DNA of 11,653 bases, from the NCBI GenBank assembly GCA_028700615.1, contig JAQVSH010000035.1:1-11653 (forward strand). The letters run 5' to 3'. Each line of letters opens with the position of its first letter. The stretch's first letter is position 1. Below, piece after piece: positions 1-6,762 of the stretch. Position numbers and translations under genes: made by a program. A model generated the notes under the pieces. That model searched no databases. It saw only the letters and a program-made list of their open reading frames with translations, and had not been told where the DNA came from. The DNA comes from Bacteroidales bacterium (GTDB lineage Bacteria > Bacteroidota > Bacteroidia > Bacteroidales > UBA4181).

Positions 1-1
1 T

Positions 2-568
2 CACTTTTGGTTTGAACCAGATCATAGATATGAGGGACTTGAAGCAATTTTTGATGGATATAAGAGTGCTCTTGAAATATTCAAAAATAAAACAAAGGAG
101 TATAATTGGTATGATGCGGATTTTTATCGTGAAGAAACAGATCTTATATATGGCGTTGCACTAATAAGTCTTCAAAACTATATTAATAAATGGTGTGTAG
201 ATTTTCTTGAGTTAAAGTTATTTGGTTATACTTCTGCATATCAATTTTACGATAGATCGTCAAAAATTGTTAATAATGATATTACTCAGGTTCGATTGAT
301 AATCGAGTTGGCTAACTATTTTAAACACAGGGACGATAAAGGTAATTTGCAAAACCACACATCGAAAGCGCTGGAAAAAGTAAACATATTAAACACATCC
401 AAAACCGGAGACGAAAGATGTGAGGACGAGCTGCTTATCCAAGGACTAATTTTGTTAACAGATAATATGATTGATCTTTCTGTGTTAATGTCGATTGTAA
501 AGAAGTGGTATGAAGATATTCTAAGTACCGCAAAGAAAGAGAGAATAGCTGAAAAGTATAACTTGTAA
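2..568 (+). CDS. Hypothetical protein, 5'-truncated
   Basis: An open frame runs from the window edge to a TAA at 566-568, so the gene begins outside the window and 188 residues of its C-terminal part are visible. I do not recognise the family. The product looks soluble and mostly helical, rich in aromatic and charged residues (a tract around residues 36-48 carries several Tyr/Trp/Asp), with a segment reading ELANYFKHR at about residues 102-110. That segment faintly recalls the Arg/His-containing helix of HEPN-type proteins, but no complete RxxxxxH signature is convincing and I do not assign the fold. A TTG at 296 could be taken as an internal start, but the frame is open and protein-like well upstream of it, so a 90-residue gene starting there is unlikely. 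No signal peptide or membrane segment is visible. It is separated from the following operon by about 650 bases and is probably an independent unit. Confidence 0.75.
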   Translation, partial: HFWFEPDHRYEGLEAIFDGYKSALEIFKNKTKEYNWYDADFYREETDLIYGVALISLQNYINKWCVDFLELKLFGYTSAYQFYDRSSKIVNNDITQVRLIIELANYFKHRDDKGNLQNHTSKALEKVNILNTSKTGDERCEDELLIQGLILLTDNMIDLSVLMSIVKKWYEDILSTAKKERIAEKYNL

Positions 569-609
569 TAATCTAAGATAAAAACGGTTGCAAATAAACA
601 GCCATCTTT

Positions 610-643
610 AAGGCTCTCTGGAGCCTTTGGTGGGAAAGCCCAC
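610..643 (+). terminator. Tandem hairpins, possible terminator of the first gene
   Basis: Two perfect short hairpins lie back to back about 40 bases after the stop at 568. The first has a 7-bp stem, AAGGCTC (610-616) with GAGCCTT (621-627) around a TCTG loop. The second has a 5-bp stem, GTGGG (630-634) with CCCAC (639-643) around AAAG, and is followed by ATTTTAG. The U-tract is short, so factor-independent termination is plausible but not certain. Confidence 0.4.
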
Positions 644-1159
644 ATTTTAGCAAAGAATAAAAATATTTACTGTTTTTATATCTCAAACGTAACCAGGCAA
701 GCGATTTATTTATATATTCGTGATATAGAGTAGTATCTAGTACTCAAAGATTCCTGTCGCTCCCGGCCAGACGGCCAAATGGTTCCTAAATAAGTTCCCT
801 GTATTTTGCAGAAAGAGGAAGGAGATGTAATAATTGCTCCAAAGTTCCCCTCGTACCCTACTGATCCCTAAACCGGATCCCGAGAATGCTCCTTTATGTT
901 GTTGATGGTCCGTTTGTGTTATTGTGTGGAGGTGTATGAAGGGTGGAATAAATATGAGAATCAAACTTGAGGGTTTATGCAATAAAATTGATACACAAAT
1001 AGACAGTAATTGTAAAAAAGTAAAAATACATTTAACCCATTGGGTTTTTGCCAACCGTAAAATCTCAAGCTAAAAGACAAAAAAAATCTCTTGTCACATA
1101 ATAATGATGCTATAAAAATACCAAACTTGCTAATTTTTTCCAGCAAATACTCAAACTTA

Positions 1160-1173
1160 AATAAGATCTTATT
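1160..1173. promoter_or_regulatory. 14-bp perfect palindrome, possible operator
   Basis: AATAAGATCTTATT is a perfect dyad centred between 1166 and 1167, about 45 bases upstream of the first ATG of the six-gene operon and just upstream of the candidate -33 box. Its position and symmetry fit a binding site for a dimeric regulator. No regulator gene is identified in the window and palindromes of this AT-rich type can arise by chance, so the regulatory role is inference. Confidence 0.3.
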
Positions 1174-1184
1174 ATACTGATAAT

Positions 1185-1213
1185 TTGCCATAAAATGCCT
1201 TATACTCATTTTG
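1185..1213 (+). promoter_or_regulatory. Candidate Bacteroidota-type promoter of the 1218-6714 operon
   Basis: TTG at 1185-1187 (within TTTG) is followed after 18 bases by TCATTTTG at 1206-1213, a 7-of-8 match to the Bacteroidota -7 consensus TAnnTTTG. The spacer is slightly shorter than the usual 19-21. The ATG at 1218 follows only four bases after the -7 box, so transcription would begin at or inside the start codon (leaderless), or the true promoter lies elsewhere. Confidence 0.35.
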
Positions 1214-1217
1214 ATTT

Positions 1218-2183
1218 ATGAAGAATCTGCAAATAAAAATATGGCCGGAAATTGAGGGATTATCGCCGATAATTGCACCGTGGGAAGGTATTAATAACAG
1301 AAGTAATGATCTTTTTTTAGATTTCTCAAACTGTCACTCAGTTTACTCATCCACTCTCGTCCTTATTTTAATTAGAATCTTAAAATTATTATCCTCTGAA
1401 AATAATAATAAAAAATGGGAAACTCATAATGAAAGAATCTCCGATACTTTTAAGAATATAATTGATTTAAACTTTTTTTATATACTTGATCTTTACGCAC
1501 CAAATACAAATATCTTTTGGGATAAAGAGTTTTCTCAAGAGCGTAAAAAGGTTTTGATACAACAGAACCAAAATGGTAATAAGGTTCATTCTTTTCCTAT
1601 CCTTCTATTAGGGATTAATAAATATAGTAACAGACGAGATATTCTTGTGATCTTTCGGCAAAAGTTCAACCAAATACTAAGTCCTTATTATAATAAATAC
1701 AATTTTAATTTAAATCAACTTATGTTGATTTTAAGTGAAATTTTAAAAAATTCAGCGGACCATACCAATTCAAATGCTTTTTTAGGATTGGATATTGAAT
1801 TTATTAAAAATGATGCTATTATCATTAAAATTGGAATTGGTGACTTAGGAATTGGGATAAATATGAATGTAAAAAATCATTTACCTAAAGAACAAAACAA
1901 TAGATATGACTTTTGGGATTTAACTCAAACATATCGATTTGCATTATCAAAAGGAAGTACAACTAAAATGGAATCAATATACAATAAGGGTATGGGGATG
2001 TCCATTATTTTAAATGGGGCAAGAGGCCTTGGTATGAATCTTTTTGTATTTGATGCTGACAGCCGAGGCTTATTAACTAATATTAACAATTTAACACATA
2101 GCGAGATAAGAAAAAATTTCTATAATATTGGACATCATACCGGGTTTTATTATTACGTAACTCTTAAAGCAAAAAAAATTTAA
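1218..2183 (+). CDS. STAS-like/GHKL (HATPase) two-domain protein
   Basis: A 321-residue protein with two recognisable parts. Near the N-terminus, a beta-strand LDFSNC (about 34-39) followed by VYSSTLVLILIRIL looks like the central strand and helix of a STAS domain, with serines at 44-45 where anti-anti-sigma factors carry their phosphorylatable serine. The C-terminal half is a GHKL ATPase: N-box SEILKNSADH with E174 and N178, G1 box with D209-x-G211-x-G213, and G2 box KGMGM at 257-261. These are ATP-binding residues of the RsbW/SpoIIAB, histidine-kinase and Hsp90 superfamily; no phosphoacceptor histidine domain is seen. It is therefore more like a partner-switching ATPase than a sensor kinase. 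It opens the operon and its stop is one base from the next start. Whether it phosphorylates a partner or only binds ATP cannot be told from sequence. The ATPase domain is confident, the STAS part less so. Confidence 0.85.
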   Translation: MKNLQIKIWPEIEGLSPIIAPWEGINNRSNDLFLDFSNCHSVYSSTLVLILIRILKLLSSENNNKKWETHNERISDTFKNIIDLNFFYILDLYAPNTNIFWDKEFSQERKKVLIQQNQNGNKVHSFPILLLGINKYSNRRDILVIFRQKFNQILSPYYNKYNFNLNQLMLILSEILKNSADHTNSNAFLGLDIEFIKNDAIIIKIGIGDLGIGINMNVKNHLPKEQNNRYDFWDLTQTYRFALSKGSTTKMESIYNKGMGMSIILNGARGLGMNLFVFDADSRGLLTNINNLTHSEIRKNFYNIGHHTGFYYYVTLKAKKI

Positions 2184-2184
2184 T

Positions 2185-2610
2185 ATGAAAAAAATACAGA
2201 TAAAAGACGATTATAATATAACCGATTTTGGAGAAGTTTCTGAAATTAATAAAATAATAGAAAAAATTAATATCGGAACTGAGACTGTCGTCGAGCTGAA
2301 CCTAAGGCATTGTTTCATTGAATATCCTGGGACCAGTTATATATTTGATAAAATATTTGACCAATTAAGGACACTGTCAGGACCAAAAGAATTAGTAGTA
2401 ATATTTGATTATTACCTGCCAGAATCAAATATACTGAATCTGTGTTTCATGGGAAGTAAATATTTTGATATTGAGGAAGATAAAGAGGACTCTCTTGATA
2501 CTATAACTAAGAAAATTAAAGAGAAAATTGTCAATGATAATATTATTATCGAAATAAGAGTCGTTAACAGAAATGGCGAACAAATTAATTCATACAAGTA
2601 TGGAGAATGA
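2185..2610 (+). CDS. Small STAS-like (DUF4325-type) protein
   Basis: A 141-residue soluble protein. A strand reading VVELNLRHC (about residues 35-43) followed by IEYPGTSYIFDKIFDQL matches the strand-helix core of STAS-like proteins of the DUF4325 type, with Thr/Ser at the position where classical STAS proteins have the phosphorylated Ser. A second strand, LVVIFDYY, and a charged C-terminal helical part follow. Proteins of this type often sit beside GHKL ATPases, as here, where the ATPase gene ends two bases earlier. The natural reading is an ATPase/STAS partner-switching pair: the STAS-like protein would bind, and perhaps be phosphorylated by, the upstream ATPase. Its 3' end overlaps the next gene (start at 2573 or 2600), which suggests translational coupling. 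The family call rests on pattern recognition alone, so it is moderate. Confidence 0.7.
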   Translation: MKKIQIKDDYNITDFGEVSEINKIIEKINIGTETVVELNLRHCFIEYPGTSYIFDKIFDQLRTLSGPKELVVIFDYYLPESNILNLCFMGSKYFDIEEDKEDSLDTITKKIKEKIVNDNIIIEIRVVNRNGEQINSYKYGE

Positions 2611-4747
2611 TCGTTTAATTATTAAAAATTACATTTTTGAAATTGTTGAAAGAATTTCAAGATTTTACATTCACTTGGATGAAATTAAAAATCAATTTTA
2701 CGTAAACGAGGACAATAAAATCAGTGATAAGCTTATCTTTATTAACAGTTATATAGATTGTCTTGTTAAGTATTTTGATATAATAAAAGATATATATCAT
2801 AGATTAGAAAATGCTGAGAAACCTGCAACTGATTACATCAATTATTTGAAAGATATAATCATAAATATTAATCAATTACATAAACAGTTGGGGCATCTTC
2901 CCAGACCATCTGAGCCTCTTGAACTAAAGCGATTTGCCAGAATTATTGAGAAACATGTTATTAATCTCAATAAAGCAATTAAGGCCAAGTCTGAATCTTC
3001 TACTACTCATTTTCTAATTTATTTAAGCGAAGAAATCGGAGAAACCACATATATCAAAGATCCACTCCTTGAATATAAGGATCAAACGCTCAACAAAAGC
3101 ATAAAAGATTATAATAAAAAGGTAGGGACAAATATTTCCACCTTAAAGAATAAGATTTGTAAAAATGATCCATTTCATATTTCAATACCAAGAATCGATG
3201 CAAATAATCCTTGTAGATGGCCAACTTTATTGCACGAAGTTGCTCATAAAATCTATAAAAAAGAATATTTTAACAACCGTAGTATTGAAAAGGATTTCTT
3301 GAGTACATTAGATTCAACCCAAGAGACCTTTGTTAATTCTCTTAGTGATATTAACATAGAAAGCTGGTTAATAGAATGTTGGTGTGATTTATTTGCTTGT
3401 CTTACAACAGGACCGGTATTCTGGTTCTCTCAATTCTCAGCTTTTATCTTTCAAGAAAAAAATAATTACCACAAAATAGATGAATATTACCCCAATGCCT
3501 TATTTAGATTGACCCTCATTCAACGTATCCTTGTACATCGATTTCCCAATATTTTTTCTAATGAACTGAATTCCCTAATAAGATCTGCTGGATTGATATT
3601 AAATACAATTGATAATTCCGGATTCAGTAAGGATGATAACATTCGTCAGCTTTTTTTATATTTCAGAGTATATTTTCTTAATTATTTTTTTAACGCTGAT
3701 GGCAAAGGAGTTCAAGTCGAATCACCGGCTTTAAATAGCCACCTGTTACCTATGATTAAATATACTAAAGAAATAAATACCGATACGATTTCTGAGTTAA
3801 TAGAATCCCTTCAACAAGGGTATCCCATTCCAAGTAAGGCTGCCAGTAAATCATCATTAATAGAATCTCCGGCTTATGTTCAGGAAATATTACTTGCCGC
3901 ATGGATGTACCGTAATAAAGAATTTAAAGATAATGTATTTAAAGTGATTGAAGAAGGGGGACTTAGTACTGAAAAATGTTTGCAAAGTATTGTTATAAAT
4001 TTTAGAAAATTTGATAAATCAATATTAAGGTCAATCCAAGTATCTGAATGGTTTGATTTGTTAATTGGGAAAGTTGAAACCATCAAACTAGACAAGATTT
4101 TATCAAAAACCGATACCGCTAATCCCCCCCATGGATCAATATTACTAAATGATTATGAGATAATTAAATATATAAAAGATGATCAATTAAAAATAATACC
4201 AATCATTAACATTGATGAGCAATTAGGATCCACTTCATTTGACATAAGATTAGGCACATCTTTTCAAATTTATCTTCACACAAAATATGGAATTATTGAC
4301 TTTACAAATCCAGCACTTGGCACCAGAATTCACAATTCAAAAATGATTGATCTTGATTTTTTAGAATCAATTACAATATCTCCCGGGCAATTCATATTAG
4401 GACATTCTATGGAGTATTTAAAATTACCTTCAGACTTAGCTGGGCAAGTCGAAGGAAGAAGCAGTTTTGCCCGGCTGGGACTTCAAATACATATGACTGC
4501 AAGTTTTATTGATCCAGGGTTTGAGGGCGTTCTAACTTTTGAAATATATAATGCCGGACCGAATCCTGTTAAATTATTTCCGGGTTTAAGGATTGCTCAA
4601 TTAAGATTTTTAAAAGTAATTAGTCCGGTTATTCCATATAACAGGAATTTGGAGGCAAAATACAATGGTCTTTTATCACATAATGATAGTAAGCAGTTTA
4701 AAGACTATGAAATTGAGGAAATAAAAAAAGAATTATCAAAAATTTAA
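2573..4747 (+). CDS. Zinc metalloprotease-dCTP deaminase fusion protein
   Basis: A 724-residue protein in at least three parts. Residues 1 to about 200 are helical and unrecognised. A zincin-type protease core follows: LLHEVAH at 219-225 (H221, E222, H225) and, about 40 residues later, ECWCDLFA with E268 as likely third zinc ligand. After a helical linker, residues from about 518 to 724 match dCTP deaminase closely: TSFDIRLG (554-561), GRSSFARLG (628-636, with the SSxAR triphosphate-binding signature), IDPGFEG, and FEIYN with the catalytic glutamate at E657, then the PGxRIAQLRF ending. Deaminases of this family convert dCTP to dUTP, some on to dUMP, as homotrimers, and stand-alone ones are about 180-200 residues. 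Fusion to a protease is unusual. The ATG at 2573 overlaps the previous gene by 38 bases; an in-frame ATG at 2600 (715 residues, 11-base overlap) is at least as likely. No membrane segments are seen. The protease may process a partner or the fusion itself; this is inference. Confidence 0.88.
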   Translation: MANKLIHTSMENDRLIIKNYIFEIVERISRFYIHLDEIKNQFYVNEDNKISDKLIFINSYIDCLVKYFDIIKDIYHRLENAEKPATDYINYLKDIIININQLHKQLGHLPRPSEPLELKRFARIIEKHVINLNKAIKAKSESSTTHFLIYLSEEIGETTYIKDPLLEYKDQTLNKSIKDYNKKVGTNISTLKNKICKNDPFHISIPRIDANNPCRWPTLLHEVAHKIYKKEYFNNRSIEKDFLSTLDSTQETFVNSLSDINIESWLIECWCDLFACLTTGPVFWFSQFSAFIFQEKNNYHKIDEYYPNALFRLTLIQRILVHRFPNIFSNELNSLIRSAGLILNTIDNSGFSKDDNIRQLFLYFRVYFLNYFFNADGKGVQVESPALNSHLLPMIKYTKEINTDTISELIESLQQGYPIPSKAASKSSLIESPAYVQEILLAAWMYRNKEFKDNVFKVIEEGGLSTEKCLQSIVINFRKFDKSILRSIQVSEWFDLLIGKVETIKLDKILSKTDTANPPHGSILLNDYEIIKYIKDDQLKIIPIINIDEQLGSTSFDIRLGTSFQIYLHTKYGIIDFTNPALGTRIHNSKMIDLDFLESITISPGQFILGHSMEYLKLPSDLAGQVEGRSSFARLGLQIHMTASFIDPGFEGVLTFEIYNAGPNPVKLFPGLRIAQLRFLKVISPVIPYNRNLEAKYNGLLSHNDSKQFKDYEIEEIKKELSKI

Positions 4748-4750
4748 ACA

Positions 4751-5440
4751 ATGTATTTGTATGCTATTACTTTTTTTGTTGGATGCATTTCAGCCTTAGC
4801 TGAACTGCTTAGTAGATATTCTCGTATTGGACAGATATTTAAATTTATTTCGAGTTGGGTATATTTAACTATTAATGGTTCTGCCGCTGCTCTTGCCTTC
4901 TGGTTTATTTCTGAAAACAATCTCAATTTTGGCGCAATTACAGAGACAGAGGTGGGCAGAATTATCCTTGCCGGGACTTCATCAATGGTGATATTACGCA
5001 GCTCATTTGCAAGCATTAGAAATGGAAATAAAAATTTTGAAGCGGGTCTGGCCTCCATAACGAATGTTTTTTTGAGAAACGCCGATAGAGTATTGGACAG
5101 AAAAAGATCCATTGAAGATTTTAAAGAGATACAAGAAATTATGGAAAAAATCAATTTTAATAAAGCTAAAATTGATTTACCTTTATTGTGTCTAAGTACG
5201 ATGAAAAATGTTACACTTGAAGAACAACAGATTTTAGCGAATGATATTATAAAATTATCGCAAGATGCAAAAAATGACAAAACAAAATCTACTAATTTAG
5301 GAGTATTAATCTCCAACATTACAGGTATTGATTTATTAAAAGAAGTAGTATCAAAAAACATGGAGATATTCACCGAAGCGTCTGATAATAAATACACTAA
5401 CACTTATAAAATTAACGAGTTATTAAATAAATTTAAATAA
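4751..5440 (+). CDS. Small membrane protein with cytoplasmic helical tail
   Basis: A 229-residue protein I cannot assign to a family. Two hydrophobic segments are clear, at about residues 3-20 and 32-53, and a third weaker one (IILAGTSSMVIL) lies at about 71-82. The remaining 140 or so residues are charged, helical and without membrane segments, so a membrane-anchored protein with a cytoplasmic tail is likely. No catalytic motif is visible. The start follows the stop of the protease-deaminase gene by three bases and its own stop is two bases before the next gene, so it is firmly part of the operon. In a defence reading it could be a membrane-disrupting effector, a sensor of phage entry or an anchor for the soluble components; the sequence does not decide. 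A long minus-strand frame over the same bases is an antisense shadow. Confidence 0.8.
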   Translation: MYLYAITFFVGCISALAELLSRYSRIGQIFKFISSWVYLTINGSAAALAFWFISENNLNFGAITETEVGRIILAGTSSMVILRSSFASIRNGNKNFEAGLASITNVFLRNADRVLDRKRSIEDFKEIQEIMEKINFNKAKIDLPLLCLSTMKNVTLEEQQILANDIIKLSQDAKNDKTKSTNLGVLISNITGIDLLKEVVSKNMEIFTEASDNKYTNTYKINELLNKFK

Positions 5441-5442
5441 TT

Positions 5443-5859
5443 ATGGAAAAGAAAAATTCAAACATTTCCGGCTTTATTGATGGTTATAAAGCAGGTAATT
5501 TATCCATAATGTCAAATTCTTTTTCTATAAAGAAAAATGACGTTAATTTATTTATTGATAACATACTGAATAAATTAAAACGCAGTAATACTGATCGTAA
5601 TTTTACAGCAGAAGTTTCTTCTCTTAAATCAAATTTTTTGTATGGATTGGATTCATTTGAGTCATGGGAAACATTTGGAGAATCGCTTAGTACAATCATC
5701 GACTCATTTAATGATGTCACACCATCTACACGGGAAAAATTACTGCCTGATATAAAAAAAATTATATACCATTATCTTGATTTATCAAAAAAAAGCGATG
5801 ATCCCAAATTGCAGGATATTGCAATTAAAATAGGTGACAAACTTAAAGATGAAGTTTAA
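5443..5859 (+). CDS. Hypothetical small operon protein
   Basis: A 138-residue soluble, predicted mostly helical protein, rich in Lys, Asp, Ser and Asn. I recognise no family and no catalytic or metal-binding motif. There is one notable aromatic cluster around SFESWETFGESL, about residues 71-82, and a charged C-terminus. The ATG lies two bases after the stop of the membrane-protein gene and the stop lies 12 bases before the methyltransferase start, so it is co-transcribed with both. Its size and its position next to the membrane protein suggest an accessory or regulatory partner of that protein, possibly an inhibitor or chaperone, but this rests on position only. Confidence 0.72.
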   Translation: MEKKNSNISGFIDGYKAGNLSIMSNSFSIKKNDVNLFIDNILNKLKRSNTDRNFTAEVSSLKSNFLYGLDSFESWETFGESLSTIIDSFNDVTPSTREKLLPDIKKIIYHYLDLSKKSDDPKLQDIAIKIGDKLKDEV

Positions 5860-5871
5860 AGATAAATTTTA

Positions 5872-6714
5872 ATGAACGAATTCCTAATCGGGAAGGATGT
5901 AAAATTGATCTTAGGTGATTCATTAAACATCTTGCCAAATTTTTCATCAAATAGTATCAACTGTATAATTACGTCACCTCCATATTGGGGCCTAAGAGAT
6001 TATGAAGTAGAAAATCAAATTGGGCTGGAGTGTTCTATTAGTGATTATTATAAAAATCTTATAAATGTTTTTTCCGAGCTTCATCGGATATTAAAAGATG
6101 ACGGCACGTTGTGGCTAAATATAGGAGACGGCTACACAAGCGGTAATAGAAAGTACAGAGCAAAAGATAAAAAAAATGTTGCTCGTTCAATAAGTTTTAG
6201 ACCTGACAACCCGGAGGGACTAAAGAATAAAGATCTATTGGGGATACCCTGGCATTTTGCATTTATACTTCAGGAATTAGGGTGGTATTTAAGATGTGAT
6301 ATCATTTGGCATAAACCAAATGCAATGCCTGAGAGCGTAAAGGATCGACCTTATCGTAACCATGAATATCTCTTTTTGTTCTCTAAATCAAAAAAATATT
6401 TCTTTCAAGACAGTGGCCTGAAAACAGATGGAACGGAAAGAAAATTAAGATCCGTATGGACAATAAATCAAACCAAATTTAATGGCGAGCATTATGCAAC
6501 ATTTCCTGTTGAGTTAATAAACCCGTGTATACTTTCGACAACAAAAGAACACAACACTGTTCTTGACCCCTTTTGTGGAACCAGTTCAGTTGGCTTATCC
6601 TGCTTAAATAATAATCGGAAATTTATCGGTATTGATATTAACAGAAAATATATCGAAATATCATCTGAAAGGCTAACCAATCAATTTTTACAACTAAATC
6701 ACAAAAGCTATTAA
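5872..6714 (+). CDS. Beta-class N4/N6 DNA methyltransferase
   Basis: A 280-residue S-adenosylmethionine-dependent DNA methyltransferase of the PF01555 type. The catalytic motif IV, TSPPYWGLRDY, is at about 34-44 and the cofactor-binding motif I, VLDPFCGTSS, at about 230-239. This catalytic-first order is that of the beta class, with a central region (about 90-220) as putative target-recognition part. The SPPY form is common among N4-cytosine and some N6-adenine enzymes, so the methylated base cannot be fixed. All core motifs are present and an active enzyme is likely. No endonuclease gene adjoins it in the operon. It ends the unit begun at 1218, and the next gene (vsr) appears to have its own promoter. 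It may be a solitary methyltransferase, a self-marking component of the upstream system, or a neighbour caught in the operon; these cannot be told apart here. Confidence 0.9.
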   Translation: MNEFLIGKDVKLILGDSLNILPNFSSNSINCIITSPPYWGLRDYEVENQIGLECSISDYYKNLINVFSELHRILKDDGTLWLNIGDGYTSGNRKYRAKDKKNVARSISFRPDNPEGLKNKDLLGIPWHFAFILQELGWYLRCDIIWHKPNAMPESVKDRPYRNHEYLFLFSKSKKYFFQDSGLKTDGTERKLRSVWTINQTKFNGEHYATFPVELINPCILSTTKEHNTVLDPFCGTSSVGLSCLNNNRKFIGIDINRKYIEISSERLTNQFLQLNHKSY

Positions 6715-6751
6715 GATTAAATATTTTCATCAACTCCGAATAAAGATTCTG

Positions 6752-6759
6752 TATCTTTG
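6752..6759 (+). promoter_or_regulatory. TATCTTTG -7 box of the vsr-methyltransferase-endonuclease unit
   Basis: TATCTTTG is an exact match to the Bacteroidota -7 consensus TAnnTTTG and lies three bases before the ATG at 6763, after the 3' end of the preceding operon. No TTG occurs at the expected -33 distance, so the upstream half is weak or absent. Transcripts from here would be leaderless or nearly so. The last bases of the box also form a TTG that could be misread as the vsr start. Confidence 0.45.
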
Positions 6760-6762
6760 GAT

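Larger units (their letters stand above)
569..1217. other. 650-base region without a convincing gene
   Basis: No supported coding sequence is seen on either strand. Apart from the tandem hairpin at 610-643, the region holds a GC-richer patch at about 745-930, a small hairpin with a T-run at 1034-1049 (AACCC/GGGTT followed by TTT), a 14-bp palindrome at 1160-1173 and a possible promoter at 1185-1213. Minus-strand frames at 737-1054 and 961-1209 are open but lack protein-like composition over most of their length. I see no tRNA, rRNA or CRISPR repeat. The patch at 745-930 could be a decayed mobile-element remnant or a small RNA. Confidence 0.6.

Noticed and set aside
316..645. Minus-strand frame of 109 codons
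   Set aside because: Antisense to the first gene, whose plus-strand frame is open from the window edge and protein-like.
737..1054. Minus-strand frame of 105 codons as a gene
   Set aside because: Low-complexity hydrophobic start, no family resemblance and no matching context. Noted as an odd patch, not as a gene.
1218..2183. Sensor histidine kinase of a two-component system
   Set aside because: There is a GHKL ATPase domain but no H-box dimerisation helix, no membrane sensor part and no response regulator nearby.
4744..5403. Long minus-strand open frame (219 codons)
   Set aside because: It lies antisense to the membrane-protein gene, which fits the packed plus-strand operon with 3- and 2-base junctions. 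Its translation is a hydrophobic, Ser/Phe-rich text typical of antisense AT-rich coding DNA.
6757..6762. TTG at 6757 as start of vsr
   Set aside because: These bases are part of the TATCTTTG -7 box, and the conserved N-terminus begins at ATG 6763.
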